Below, piece by piece: positions 47,669 through 56,437 of a stretch of 64,000 nt of DNA. A model generated the notes under the pieces. That model was not told the origin of the DNA. It made no database searches and saw only the letters and a program-made list of their open reading frames with translations. This stretch comes from Pseudomonas sp. ANT_J12 (GTDB lineage Bacteria; Pseudomonadota; Gammaproteobacteria; Pseudomonadales; Pseudomonadaceae): positions 57,394 through 121,393 of the forward strand of contig NZ_VOBN01000018.1 of NCBI RefSeq assembly GCF_008370045.1, in the 5' to 3' direction. Numbering within the stretch: position 1 is the first letter of the stretch; each line of letters opens with the position of its first letter. The translations under genes and the position numbers were made by a program.

Positions 47669-50600
47669 TCAGGAATCTTCTTCTATATCCAGCAACAAAT
47701 TCTCCAGCGCCTCGCGGTACTCGCCTGGCTCCTGCCACATCCCGCGCTGCTGCGCTTCCAGCATCCGCTCCGCCATATCCCGCAAGGCATGGGGATTGTG
47801 CTCGCGCACAAAATCCCGGGTCGCTGGATCGAGCAAATACGCATCCGCCAGCAACGCGTACTGGTGATCGTCGATCAACTGCGTCGTCGCATCAAAGGCA
47901 AACAGGTTATCGACCGTCGCCGCGAGTTCGAAAGCGCCCTTGTAGCCATGGCGCTTGACCCCATCAATCCACTTCGGATTCGCCGCTCGGGAGCGTATCA
48001 CCCGGTTCAACTCTTCCTTCAAGGTGCGAATCTTCGGCAAATCCGGTTGACTGTGATCGCCGTGATAACTGGCCGCCGCCTCGCCGCTCAGGGTTTCCAC
48101 GGCGGCAAGCATACCGCCCTGGAATTGGTAGTAATCGTTGGAATCGAGCAAGTCATGCTCGCGGTTGTCCTGATTCTGCAGCACCGCTTGCACCTGACTC
48201 AGGCGCTGGGCGAATTGTTCGCGAGCAGCGGTGCCTTCGTCGGAGCCGCCGTACGCGTAACCGCCCCAGTTCAGGTAGACCTCGGCCAGATCCTCACGGC
48301 TTTGCCACAGGCGACCGTCGATGGCGCCCTGCACGCCCGCGCCGTAGGCACCGGGTTTGGCCCCGAAGATCCGCCAGCCCGCCTGACGCCGGGCGGCGTC
48401 TTCATCCTGACCGCTGGCCAGCAAGGCCTCACGTTCGGCGCGCACCTTGGCCGCCAGTGGGTTGAGATCGTCCGGTTCGTCCAGGTCGGCAACCGCTTGT
48501 ACGGCGGCGTCAAACAGGCGAATCAGGTTGGCAAACGCATCGCGGAAGAACCCGGACACGCGCAAGGTCACGTCCACGCGCGGTCGGTCGAGCAAACTGA
48601 CCGGCAGGATCTCGAAATCATCGACCCGCTGACTGCCCGTGGCCCACACCGGGCGCACGCCCATCAGTGCCATGGCCTGGGCGATGTCGTCGCCGCCGGT
48701 GCGCATGGTCGCCGTGCCCCACACCGACAGGCCCAATTGACGCAGGTGGTCGCCGTGGTCCTGCAAGTGCCGTTCGAGTATCAGGTTGGCCGACTGGAAG
48801 CCAATGCGCCATGCCGTGGTGGTCGGCAGGTTGCGCACATCCACCGAATAGAAATTGCGCCCGGTGGGCAGCACGTCGAGGCGCCCGCGACTCGGTGCAC
48901 CGCTGGGGCCGGCGGGGACGAAACGGCCGCTGAGGGCGTCGAGCAAGCCGCGCATTTCGGCGGGGCCGCAGGCGTCCAGGCGTGGGGCGACGACTTCGTG
49001 CAGGTTGTCGAGTATCGCATTCACTTCGGACCAACTCGGCCCCTGTGGGAGCGGGCTTTTGTGGCGAGGGGGCTTGCCCCCGTTGGACTGCGCAGCAGTC
49101 CCCTGCTTTTCAGGGATAAGCGGGCCCGCTTCGCGACCCAACGGGGGCAAGCCCCCTCGCCACAGTTGCTCACCCTCTGCATTCAAGGTCTGTTCGATCA
49201 GCTGGGCGGCGAACAATTCGAGACGCTCCCGGGTATCCCCCGCCGTACGCCACACTTCATCACTGACCGCTTGCAACTCATCAGGACGCGCACCCGTCCA
49301 CGGCTCGGCCAACTCACAATCCAGCGGATCAAACCCCAACCCGAACGCCTTGGCCAACGCCCGCAACACACTCGACTGCGCCCCACGTCCATCGCCCCGG
49401 GGAATCCGCAGCAACGCCAGCAATGTATCAATGCGCAACCGCCCGGTCGGCGATTCGCCAAAGATGTGCAGGCCGTCGCGAATCTGCGATTCCTTCAAAT
49501 CACACAAATAGGTGTCCAGGCGCGGCAACCAGATTGCCGCATCCGCATCGCTGTCGAGTTTCTCGTCCAGTTGCAGTTCGCGGTCGATGTGGGTCTCGCG
49601 CACCAGTTGCAGGATGTCGCGCTGCAATTCCCGGGCGCGACGTGGATCGAGCAGTTGCGCTTCGTAATACTCGTCTGCCAACAATTCCAGGTTACGCAGC
49701 GGGCCGTAGGTTTCGGCGCGGGTCAGGGGCGGCATCAGGTGATCGATGATCACGGCCTGGGTGCGGCGCTTGGCCTGGGCGCCCTCGCCCGGGTCGTTGA
49801 CGATAAACGGATAGATGTTCGGCAGCGGCCCGAGCAATGCGTCCGGCCAGCAATTTTCCGACAGCCCCACACCCTTGCCCGGCAGCCATTCAAGGTTGCC
49901 GTGCTTGCCGACGTGGATCACGCCATGGGCGCCGTAGGTGTTGCGCAGCCAGAAGTAGAACGCCAGGTAGCCGTGGGGCGGCACCAGGTCGGGGTCGTGA
50001 TAGACCGCGCTCGGATCAACCTGATACCCCCGGGCCGGCTGGATGCCGACGAAGGTTAGGCCGAAGCGCAGACCGGCGATCATCATCCGCCCGCCGCGGA
50101 ACATTGGATCGTTTTGCGGCGCCCCCCAACGCTCCAGCACCGCTTGGCGGTTGGCTTCGGGCAGTGCGTTGAACATCAGGTCGTAATCGACCAGCGCCAG
50201 GCTTTGCATGCACGGGCGCTGGTCGAGGGTGTCGAGGTCGTTGCTGACGCCGCCAAGCAACTGCTGGATCAACGCGGTGCCGCTGTCCGGCAACTCGGCG
50301 GGCAGCGGATAACCTTCGTTATGCAACGCACGCAGGATATTCAGCGCCGCCGCCGGGGTGTCGAGGCCCACGCCGTTACCGATGCGACCATCGCGGGTCG
50401 GGTAGTTGGCCAGGATCAGCGCGATGCGTTTTTCGCCGTTGGGCACCCGCGCCAGATCGATCCAGCGCCGCGCCAGTTCGGCAACAAAGTCCATGCGCTC
50501 CGGTTGCGGCCGGTAGCAGACCACATCGGACTGACTGCGCTCGCTGCGCCAGGCCAGGTCCTTGAAGCTGATCGGTCGGCTGATGATGCGCCCGTCGAGT

Positions 50601-51559
50601 TCCGGCAGCGCGATGTGCATCGCCAGGTCCCGTGGGCCGAGGCCCTGTTCGCTGGCACGCCAGCCGGGTTCGTTGTCTTGGGCGCAAATCGCCTGAATGA
50701 CGGGAATGTTGCGGCGAAACGGTCGCAAATGCGGCGCTTCGGGGCTGGATTGGGCGAAACCGGTGGTGTTCAGAATCACCGCCGCCTGCACTTCATCCAA
50801 CAGGTCCTCGACCACCGTCAGGCAGCCGGGTTCTTTCAAACTGGCCACCGCAATCGGCAACGGGTTCAAACCCGCTGCTTGCAGACGCTGGCAGAAAATA
50901 TCGATGAAACCGGTGTTCGCCGCCTGCAAATGCGAGCGGTAGAACAGCACCGCCGCCACCGGTTGATCAGCCTGCCAGTCGGCTTGCCAATCGCTCAGGT
51001 CTGCGGGGCTTTTTTTCGGGTGGTAGATCGCGGTGCGCGGCAGGGTTTGTGGCTCGGCCCAGGCGTAGTCCCGGGCCAGCCAGCGACTGGCCAGGCAACG
51101 GAAAAAATCCAGGGCATTGCCCATGCCGCCCTGACGCAGAAACTGCCAGAGGCGATCACGGCCTTCAGCGTCCACGGTGCTCAAGTCGCTGAGTTCCGGG
51201 TCCGGGCGGTCATCGCCGGGCACCAGGATCAGTTGCACGCCGCGTTCGGACAGCTCGACCAGCCGCTCGACACCGTAACGCCAATAGGCGATGCCGCCGT
51301 GCAGCGAGATCAGAATCACCTTGGCGTGACGCAACACTTCATCGACGTACAAATCCACCGACGCGTGATTCTGCACCTGCATCGGATTGGCCAGGCGCAC
51401 GCTCGGATAGTCGTCGGGCAATTGCTGCGCGGCTTCAGCGAGCAGCGCCAGGCTGGAATCGCCGCTGCACAGGATCACCAGCTCGGCGGGGGTTTGTCCA
51501 AGGTCGGCAATGTTGTCATCCGACACGAAACCGCCGGGCTGGGTCCTGAGCAGGTGCAT
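47669..51559 (-). CDS. cobN: Cobaltochelatase large subunit CobN (with in-frame repeat insertion)
   Basis: Inserts cobalt into hydrogenobyrinic acid a,c-diamide in the aerobic B12 route. The 1,296-residue protein shows the CobN/BchH pattern throughout: the start with LVILCSGDSSLALLAEAAQQ, VILISLHGGIAYWRYGVERL, WLPGKGVGLSENCWPDALLG, GARPDELQAVSDEVW and a C-terminal half with YHGDHSQPDLPKIRTLKEEL. Around residues 798-842 it carries about 42 extra residues (QLWRGGLPPLGREAGPLIPE and onwards) encoded by a REPIN-like repeat at 49041-49165; without them the length is near the usual 1,250. The stop of cobW is 3 bases upstream, so the two are coupled and controlled by the B12 riboswitch. Confidence 0.93.
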   Translation of the reverse strand: MHLLRTQPGGFVSDDNIADLGQTPAELVILCSGDSSLALLAEAAQQLPDDYPSVRLANPMQVQNHASVDLYVDEVLRHAKVILISLHGGIAYWRYGVERLVELSERGVQLILVPGDDRPDPELSDLSTVDAEGRDRLWQFLRQGGMGNALDFFRCLASRWLARDYAWAEPQTLPRTAIYHPKKSPADLSDWQADWQADQPVAAVLFYRSHLQAANTGFIDIFCQRLQAAGLNPLPIAVASLKEPGCLTVVEDLLDEVQAAVILNTTGFAQSSPEAPHLRPFRRNIPVIQAICAQDNEPGWRASEQGLGPRDLAMHIALPELDGRIISRPISFKDLAWRSERSQSDVVCYRPQPERMDFVAELARRWIDLARVPNGEKRIALILANYPTRDGRIGNGVGLDTPAAALNILRALHNEGYPLPAELPDSGTALIQQLLGGVSNDLDTLDQRPCMQSLALVDYDLMFNALPEANRQAVLERWGAPQNDPMFRGGRMMIAGLRFGLTFVGIQPARGYQVDPSAVYHDPDLVPPHGYLAFYFWLRNTYGAHGVIHVGKHGNLEWLPGKGVGLSENCWPDALLGPLPNIYPFIVNDPGEGAQAKRRTQAVIIDHLMPPLTRAETYGPLRNLELLADEYYEAQLLDPRRARELQRDILQLVRETHIDRELQLDEKLDSDADAAIWLPRLDTYLCDLKESQIRDGLHIFGESPTGRLRIDTLLALLRIPRGDGRGAQSSVLRALAKAFGLGFDPLDCELAEPWTGARPDELQAVSDEVWRTAGDTRERLELFAAQLIEQTLNAEGEQLWRGGLPPLGREAGPLIPEKQGTAAQSNGGKPPRHKSPLPQGPSWSEVNAILDNLHEVVAPRLDACGPAEMRGLLDALSGRFVPAGPSGAPSRGRLDVLPTGRNFYSVDVRNLPTTTAWRIGFQSANLILERHLQDHGDHLRQLGLSVWGTATMRTGGDDIAQAMALMGVRPVWATGSQRVDDFEILPVSLLDRPRVDVTLRVSGFFRDAFANLIRLFDAAVQAVADLDEPDDLNPLAAKVRAEREALLASGQDEDAARRQAGWRIFGAKPGAYGAGVQGAIDGRLWQSREDLAEVYLNWGGYAYGGSDEGTAAREQFAQRLSQVQAVLQNQDNREHDLLDSNDYYQFQGGMLAAVETLSGEAAASYHGDHSQPDLPKIRTLKEELNRVIRSRAANPKWIDGVKRHGYKGAFELAATVDNLFAFDATTQLIDDHQYALLADAYLLDPATRDFVREHNPHALRDMAERMLEAQQRGMWQEPGEYREALENLLLDIEEDS
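49041..49165. repeat. REPIN-like inverted repeat inside cobN
   Basis: Perfect ~27-base arms (TGGCGAGGGGGCTTGCCCCC and inverse) around ~55 bases, with an attached half REP (TGTGGGAGCGGGC). The repeat lies within the cobN reading frame, introduces no stop and has a length compatible with keeping frame. Confidence 0.9.
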
Positions 51560-51562
51560 GGC

Positions 51563-52627
51563 TTAAACGCTGAGCGCGGCGCGCAGTTGCGCTTCGAGTT
51601 GCGCGGCGTCCAATTCCTGGCCGATCAACACCAGACGGGTGGTGCGCGCTTCATCGGCGCCCCACTGACGGTCGAAGTGCTTGTCGAAACGCGTGCCCAC
51701 GCCCTGGATCAACAGGCGCATCGGTTTGTTCGGGATCGCGGCGAAGCCTTTAACGCGCAGGATGCCGTGCTTGACCACCAGTTGCGTCAGCGCGTCCATC
51801 AGCAGGCTTTCGTCGGCTTGGGGCAGTTCGATGGAGATGGAATCGAAGGCGTCGTGATCGTGGTCGTCATCGCCGTCACCGTGGTGGTGATCGTGGTGGC
51901 TGTGACGGCTGTCGATGTGTTCTTCGGAGCCGGCACCGAGGCCGATCAGCACGTCCAGTGGCACGCGGCCGCTGCTGGCTTCGATGACTTTGACCGCTGG
52001 CGGCAGTTCTTCGGCGACTTCCAGGCGTACGCGGGCCAGGTCTTCCGGGCTGATCAGGTCGGCCTTGTTGAGGATGACCAGGTCAGCGCTGGCCAGTTGG
52101 TCGGCGAACAGTTCGTGCAGGGGCGATTCGTGGTCCAGGTTCGGGTCGAGTTTGCGCTGGGCGTCGACCTGATCCGGGAACGCGGCGAAAGTGCCAGCGG
52201 CGACGGCCGGGCTGTCGACCACGGTGATGACCGCGTCAACGGTGCAGGCGCTGCGGATTTCCGGCCACTGGAAGGCTTGCACCAGGGGTTTTGGCAGGGC
52301 CAGGCCCGAGGTTTCGATCAGGATGTGGTCGAGGTCGCCGCGACGGGCGACCAATTCGCGCATCACCGGGAAGAATTCTTCCTGGACGGTGCAGCACAGG
52401 CAGCCGTTGGCCAGTTCGTAGACGCGGCCGTTGGCTTCTTCTTCGGTGCAGCCGATGGAGCACTGCTTGAGGATTTCGCCGTCGATGCCCAGCTCGCCAA
52501 ACTCGTTGACGATCACCGCGATGCGGCGACCCTGGGCGTTGTCCAGCATGTGGCGCAGCAAGGTGGTTTTGCCCGAGCCGAGGAAGCCGGTAACGATGGT
52601 GACGGGGAGTTTGGCCAGTGTTTTCAT
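51563..52627 (-). CDS. cobW: CobW-type GTPase metallochaperone
   Basis: A G3E-family GTPase of 354 residues that feeds metal, by context cobalt, to the cobalamin pathway. Visible are Walker A GFLGSGKTTLLRHML (~14), the metal-binding CxCC motif in ELANGCLCCTVQEEF (~73), Walker B-like ETSGLALPKPL, the NKAD guanine motif in LNKADLIS, a His/Asp-rich stretch (SRHSHHDHHHGDGDDDHDHD, ~243-262) and the CobW C-terminal domain. First gene after the minus-strand B12 riboswitch and 3 bases before cobN. Confidence 0.94.
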   Translation of the reverse strand: MKTLAKLPVTIVTGFLGSGKTTLLRHMLDNAQGRRIAVIVNEFGELGIDGEILKQCSIGCTEEEANGRVYELANGCLCCTVQEEFFPVMRELVARRGDLDHILIETSGLALPKPLVQAFQWPEIRSACTVDAVITVVDSPAVAAGTFAAFPDQVDAQRKLDPNLDHESPLHELFADQLASADLVILNKADLISPEDLARVRLEVAEELPPAVKVIEASSGRVPLDVLIGLGAGSEEHIDSRHSHHDHHHGDGDDDHDHDAFDSISIELPQADESLLMDALTQLVVKHGILRVKGFAAIPNKPMRLLIQGVGTRFDKHFDRQWGADEARTTRLVLIGQELDAAQLEAQLRAALSV

Positions 52628-52734
52628 CGGATGCCCTTTGGCAAGGTGGCGGGCATACGGGACGACAACCGCGGCGATGAATGCGCGGAAGATTTCGCCA
52701 CCGGATCACCCCGCCCGGTTGTAGTGAGAATTCG

Positions 52735-52935
52735 TTTCGAGGCAGGTCTCCTGGCTTCCAGTGCGCCGGCCTGGGGGCCTGGCATCCGCTGCGCCTTCCC
52801 GCGAACCCTTTGGACAGGGTTTGCAGTGGCGTGGCAGCGAACATCACCGTTCACAGTTGCGGGGGCAGCCGCGGCATCGACCGCGTTCCCTTCTTAGCTT
52901 CGGCAGACGCCGAAGAACCTCGAAAGCGCAAGGCT
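52735..52935 (-). ncRNA. Cobalamin riboswitch controlling cobW-cobN
   Basis: Read on the minus strand, the conserved core CGGCTGCCCCCGCAACTGTG is present, followed by GCGGGAAGGCG and the B12 box region AAGCCAGGAGACCTGCCTC. The element ends about 110 bases before the cobW start. When adenosylcobalamin is plentiful it should reduce expression of the left-hand operon. Confidence 0.9.
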
Positions 52936-52974
52936 ACGCATCGGTTGGGGGCGGGTCAACGTCTGCGGGGTGAT

Positions 52975-53086
52975 GATCGTTCCCACGCTCTACGTGGGAA
53001 TGCCTCAACGGACGCTCCGCGTTCGGCTTTCGATGGGGACGCGGAGCGTCCCGGGCTGCATTCCTTTGCTGCGCGTGGGAACGATC
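52975..53086. repeat. Palindromic element, copy 5
   Basis: GATCGTTCCCACGCTCTACG to CGCGTGGGAACGATC, between the two divergent B12 riboswitches. The right arm shows the same CTTTGCTGCG decay as the copy at 47556, so these two are closest relatives. Confidence 0.88.
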
Positions 53087-53103
53087 AGCAGGACGGCGGC
53101 GCT

Positions 53104-53133
53104 CGTGTAGGAGCGAGGCTTGCCCGCGAAGGC
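53104..53133. repeat. Single REP unit
   Basis: GTGTAGGAGCGAGGCTTGCC followed by CGCGAAGGC, unpaired, 18 bases after the palindromic element. Confidence 0.8.
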
Positions 53134-53204
53134 AGCGACTCGGTCTTTAACTGAGAACCCCTGCCAATTGACTCCCCGCCCCCGCCCATGCTCTCCTGTG
53201 CGCC

Positions 53205-53414
53205 TTGTTACGGGTGCCCTTCACAGGGTGAAACGGGAAACCGGTGAATCATGTGCTTTACTCTAAAGTCATGTCAGTCCGGTGCTGCCCCCGCAACGGT
53301 AAGCGAGCGAAGAATCAGATCCACTGAGCCGGCAGTTCGGCATGGGAAGGCGATTCTTGCAGGTTTCGGCGCAAGCCCCGACCCCTCGTGAGCCCGGAGA
53401 CCGGCCCGCAACAC
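53205..53414 (+). ncRNA. Cobalamin riboswitch controlling cbtBA-cobEM
   Basis: Plus-strand element with GGGTGAAACGGGAAACCGGTG (opening helix), the core GGTGCTGCCCCCGCAACGGT, and the closing region GAGCCCGGAGACCGGCCCGC. It ends about 130 bases before cbtB. It should repress cobalt uptake and the cob genes when cobalamin is abundant. Confidence 0.93.
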
Positions 53415-53543
53415 AAAGTGACCACTACGATCACTGAATAACAAACCCGCGGTGGGCGGGCGCTGTTCGAACCTTTGCGCACCCTGTGCGCAAGGGTCTT
53501 TCATGCGCTCTATTCACCCGCTGACAGACCAGAGGGAAGCGCC

Positions 53544-53738
53544 ATGTCGATCATCAGCAGCACCGACCACAGCAGCACCGCCAGCAGCACCACAACCCTG
53601 AGCCAACGCCTGACCGCCGCCGTATGCGCGTCGATCCTGGGTGCGTGCCTGGTGTATTTCGCCGGTTTCTCGCACATCGAAGCGGTGCACAACGCCGCCC
53701 ACGATACCCGTCACAGCTCCGCGTTCCCGTGCCATTGA
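53544..53738 (+). CDS. cbtB: Cobalt transporter subunit CbtB
   Basis: A 64-residue protein with one membrane helix (LTAAVCASILGACLVYFAGF) and a C-terminal His-rich end (HIEAVHNAAHDTRHSS...CH) expected to capture cobalt. CbtB is found only next to CbtA and B12 riboswitches and is regarded as part of a secondary cobalt importer. ATG 53544 has a GAGGGA site; the frame extends upstream to 53475 without support. It lies 11 bases before cbtA and downstream of the plus-strand riboswitch. Confidence 0.92.
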   Translation: MSIISSTDHSSTASSTTTLSQRLTAAVCASILGACLVYFAGFSHIEAVHNAAHDTRHSSAFPCH

Positions 53739-53749
53739 GACCTGCCGAC

Positions 53750-54457
53750 ATGTTCAAGCGTATTGCGCAAACCGCAGGTTTCACCGGGTTGCTGGCCGCC
53801 CTGTTGTTGACCCTGCTGCAAAGTTTCTGGGTTGCTCCGCTGATTCTTCAGGCGGAAACCTATGAAAAATCCGAGCCTGCGGCCGTGGTTGCTCACGAGC
53901 ACACCGACGGCGCCATGGCCGCTCACACTCACGACGCCGAAGCCTGGGAGCCGGAAGACGGCTGGCAGCGCGTGCTGTCCACCACGGGCGGTAACCTGGT
54001 GGTCGCCGTCGGATTCGCGTTGATGCTCGCTGGTCTCTACACCCTGCGCGCGCCGACCAAAACCGCTCAGGGCCTGCTTTGGGGCTTGGCGGGCTACGCG
54101 ACCTTCGTACTGGCGCCGACCCTCGGCCTGCCACCGGAATTGCCGGGCACGGCCGCCGCCGACCTGGCACAACGGCAGATCTGGTGGGTTGGCACCGCCG
54201 CCTCCACCGCGGTCGGCATCGCGCTGATCGTGTTCAGCCGCCACTGGCTGATGAAGATCCTCGGCGTGGCAATCCTCGCGGTTCCGCATGTGATTGGCGC
54301 ACCGCAACCGGAAGTGCACTCGATGCTGGCCCCTGAAGCCCTGGAATCGCAGTTCAAAATCGCTTCGCAGTTGACCAACGTGGTGTTCTGGCTGGCCTTG
54401 GGCCTGATCAGCGCCTGGTTGTTCCGCCGCAAAAGCGATGGCCAATCCCACGCATGA
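53750..54457 (+). CDS. cbtA: Cobalt transporter subunit CbtA
   Basis: A 235-residue inner-membrane protein with five or six hydrophobic helices. The first helix (FTGLLAALLLTLLQSFWVAP) is followed by a periplasmic His-rich loop (VVAHEHTDGAMAAHTHDAEA, ~45-65), then GNLVVAVGFALMLAGLYTL, GYATFVLAPTLGLPPELPG and a C-terminal helix. The His-rich loop and pairing with CbtB match the predicted cobalt importer family. Its stop overlaps the cobE ATG (ATGA), tying cobalt uptake to biosynthesis. Confidence 0.93.
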   Translation: MFKRIAQTAGFTGLLAALLLTLLQSFWVAPLILQAETYEKSEPAAVVAHEHTDGAMAAHTHDAEAWEPEDGWQRVLSTTGGNLVVAVGFALMLAGLYTLRAPTKTAQGLLWGLAGYATFVLAPTLGLPPELPGTAAADLAQRQIWWVGTAASTAVGIALIVFSRHWLMKILGVAILAVPHVIGAPQPEVHSMLAPEALESQFKIASQLTNVVFWLALGLISAWLFRRKSDGQSHA

Positions 54458-54867
54458 CTGACACCCGCACAGCGCCGACGCTAGTGGTCGGCCTGGGCTG
54501 CCAGCGCGGCTGTCCCGCCAGCACGCTGCGGGCGCTGCTCGATCAGGCACTGCAGGCGCATCAAATCGAACTTCGGCAGATCAAGGCGTTGGCCAGCATC
54601 GACCTGAAGCGTGATGAGCCTGGCCTGATCGAACTGGCCGCGCAGTTGGGGCTGGAGTTGATGTATTTCAGCAGTGAGCAATTGGCCAGTTATCAGCCGC
54701 AACTGAGCCATCAATCGCAGATCGCGTTCGAACGCACCGGCTGTTACGGCGTCGCGGAAAGCGCCGCCCTGGCCCTGGCTGAACACCTGGCCCAGGCCCC
54801 GGCGAAGCTGCTGATTTCACGACAGAAATACGCCCAGGCCACGCTCGCATTGGCCTGCGCTGCCTGA
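54454..54867 (+). CDS. cobE: Cobalamin biosynthesis protein CobE (CbiG C-terminal-like)
   Basis: A 137-residue cytoplasmic protein matching the C-terminal domain of CbiG: VVGLGCQRGCPASTLRALLD at the start, ASIDLKRDEPGLIELAAQLG in the middle, and GCYGVAESAALALA before the end. CobE takes part in the ring-contraction stage of the aerobic pathway, but its exact role is not settled. It overlaps cbtA by four bases and lies 95 bases before cobM. Confidence 0.88.
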   Translation: MTDTRTAPTLVVGLGCQRGCPASTLRALLDQALQAHQIELRQIKALASIDLKRDEPGLIELAAQLGLELMYFSSEQLASYQPQLSHQSQIAFERTGCYGVAESAALALAEHLAQAPAKLLISRQKYAQATLALACAA

Positions 54868-54962
54868 AATCCCCGATAATCCCCGCCTCGATCATGAGCA
54901 ATCTTCATCTGAAGCCTTGCCCAAGCCCTTTTTCTGACAGCTCTTTATTTTAGGAACGGATG

Positions 54963-55709
54963 ATGACCGTCTACTTCATTGGCGCAGGTCCCGGCGACCC
55001 GGAACTGATCACCGTCAAAGGCCAGCGGCTGATTCGCAGCTGCCCGGTAATCATCTACGCCGGTTCGCTGGTGCCGGCGGCCGTGCTGGAAGGCCACCAG
55101 GCGGAAACGGTGGTCAACAGCGCCGAGTTGCACCTGGAACAGATCATTGAATTGATCAAGACCGCTCACGCCAAGGGGCAGGATGTGGCGCGGGTGCATT
55201 CTGGCGATCCGAGTTTGTATGGCGCGATTGGTGAGCAGATTCGCTACCTGCGTGAACTCGATATTGCGTTTGAAATCATTCCCGGCGTCACAGCGACAGC
55301 GGCTTGCGCGGCGCTATTGGGTGCCGAACTGACGTTGCCGGATATCTCGCAAAGCGTAATCCTCACCCGTTACGCCGACAAGACGTCGATGCCGCCCGGT
55401 GAAGATCTGGGCAGCCTGGCGCAGCATGGGGCGACCATGGCGATTCATCTGGGGGTCAATCATCTGCAGAAGATCCTCGCAGAATTGCTGCCGCATTACG
55501 GCGCGGACTGCCCGATCGCGGTGATTCACCGGGCGACGTGGCCGGATCAGGATTGGGTGGTGGGGACGCTTGAGGACATTGCCGCGAAGGTTGAAGCCAA
55601 GGGGTTTCGGCGTACGGCGTTGATTCTGGTGGGGCGTGTGTTGGGGAGTGATGCGTTTAGTGAGTCGTCGCTTTATCGTGCTGGGCATGCGCATTTGTAC
55701 CGCCCGTAA
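54963..55709 (+). CDS. cobM: Precorrin-4 C11-methyltransferase
   Basis: Transfers a methyl group from S-adenosylmethionine to C11 of precorrin-4. The 248-residue tetrapyrrole methylase has VYFIGAGPGDPELITVKGQR at the N-terminus, YAGSLVP, the VHSGDPSLYGAI glycine-rich loop (~79-90), EIIPGVTATAACAALLGAEL and VIHRATWPDQ. Two ATGs stand in tandem (54960, 54963); the second is 7 bases from the AGGA site and gives the usual MTVYFIG start. Last gene of the right-hand B12 unit, ended by a half palindromic element and a terminator. Confidence 0.94.
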   Translation: MTVYFIGAGPGDPELITVKGQRLIRSCPVIIYAGSLVPAAVLEGHQAETVVNSAELHLEQIIELIKTAHAKGQDVARVHSGDPSLYGAIGEQIRYLRELDIAFEIIPGVTATAACAALLGAELTLPDISQSVILTRYADKTSMPPGEDLGSLAQHGATMAIHLGVNHLQKILAELLPHYGADCPIAVIHRATWPDQDWVVGTLEDIAAKVEAKGFRRTALILVGRVLGSDAFSESSLYRAGHAHLYRP

Positions 55710-55712
55710 GAT

Positions 55713-55744
55713 AATCGTCCCCACGCTCTGCGTGGGAACGATCA
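55713..55744. repeat. Half copy of the palindromic element (copy 6)
   Basis: A single hairpin AATCGTCCCCACGCTCTGCG to GTGGGAACGATC, equivalent to fused ends of the 107-bp element with its centre deleted. Confidence 0.75.
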
Positions 55745-55778
55745 TAAAAAAACGGCGCTCACGGGGCGCCGTTTTTTT
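55745..55778. terminator. Bidirectional terminator between cobM and nfuA
   Basis: AAAAAACGGCGC-TCACGG-GGCGCCGTTTTTTT: a GC-rich stem flanked by A-run and T-run, so it works on both strands for two convergent genes. Confidence 0.88.
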
Positions 55779-55795
55779 ATGTCGCAGCGAACACC

Positions 55796-56380
55796 TTAGT
55801 AGTAGGCGTTTTCTTTCTGCGTGTGGTCAGTTACGTCGCGAACACCCTTGAGCTCGGGAATGCGTTCGAGCAAGGTGCGCTCGATGCCTTCGCGCAAGGT
55901 GACGTCTGCCTGGCCGCAGCCCTGGCAACCACCACCGAACTTGAGGACGGCGATGCCGTCTTCGACCACATCGATCAGGCTGACCTGACCGCCGTGGCTC
56001 GCGAGCCCCGGGTTGATCTCGGTTTGCAGGTAGTAGTTGATGCGCTCGTTGACCGGGCTGTCGGCATTGACCATCGGTACTTTGGCGTTTGGTGCCTTGA
56101 TGGTCAGCTGGCCGCCCATGCGGTCGGTGGCGTAGTCGACCACCGCGTCGTCCAGGAAAGCTTCGCTGAACGAATCGATGTACGCGGTGAAGCTTTTGAG
56201 CCCCAACGCGGTGTCTTCAGGTTTTTCTTCGCCCGGCTTGCAGTAGGCAATGCAGGTTTCGGCGTACTGGGTGCCAGGCTGGGTGATGAAGACGCGGATG
56301 CCGATGCCTGGGGTGTTCTGCTTGGAGAGCAGATCTGCCAGATAATCGTGGGCGGCGTCAGTGATGGTAATAGCGGTCAT
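55796..56380 (-). CDS. nfuA: Fe-S cluster biogenesis protein NfuA
   Basis: A carrier that receives 4Fe-4S clusters and passes them to client enzymes, especially under oxidative or iron stress. The 194-residue protein has an N-terminal A-type-carrier-like domain (MTAITITDAAHDYLADLL ... RVFITQPGTQYAE) and a C-terminal Nfu domain with the cluster-binding CxxC in FGGGCQGCGQADVTL (~150). ATG 56380 is the family start; the upstream extension is not supported. It is convergent with cobM across a shared terminator. Confidence 0.95.
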   Translation of the reverse strand: MTAITITDAAHDYLADLLSKQNTPGIGIRVFITQPGTQYAETCIAYCKPGEEKPEDTALGLKSFTAYIDSFSEAFLDDAVVDYATDRMGGQLTIKAPNAKVPMVNADSPVNERINYYLQTEINPGLASHGGQVSLIDVVEDGIAVLKFGGGCQGCGQADVTLREGIERTLLERIPELKGVRDVTDHTQKENAYY

Positions 56381-56437
56381 GGAAACTCCTCGCAGGCTTG
56401 GGCGCAGTTTACGCCAATCATCGCGCGGCACAAAGTC

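Noticed and set aside
47633..52897. Long plus-strand open frames opposite cobN and cobW
   Set aside because: Shadows of high-GC coding sequence; cobN and cobW are unmistakable on the minus strand, and the shadow products have no recognisable motifs.
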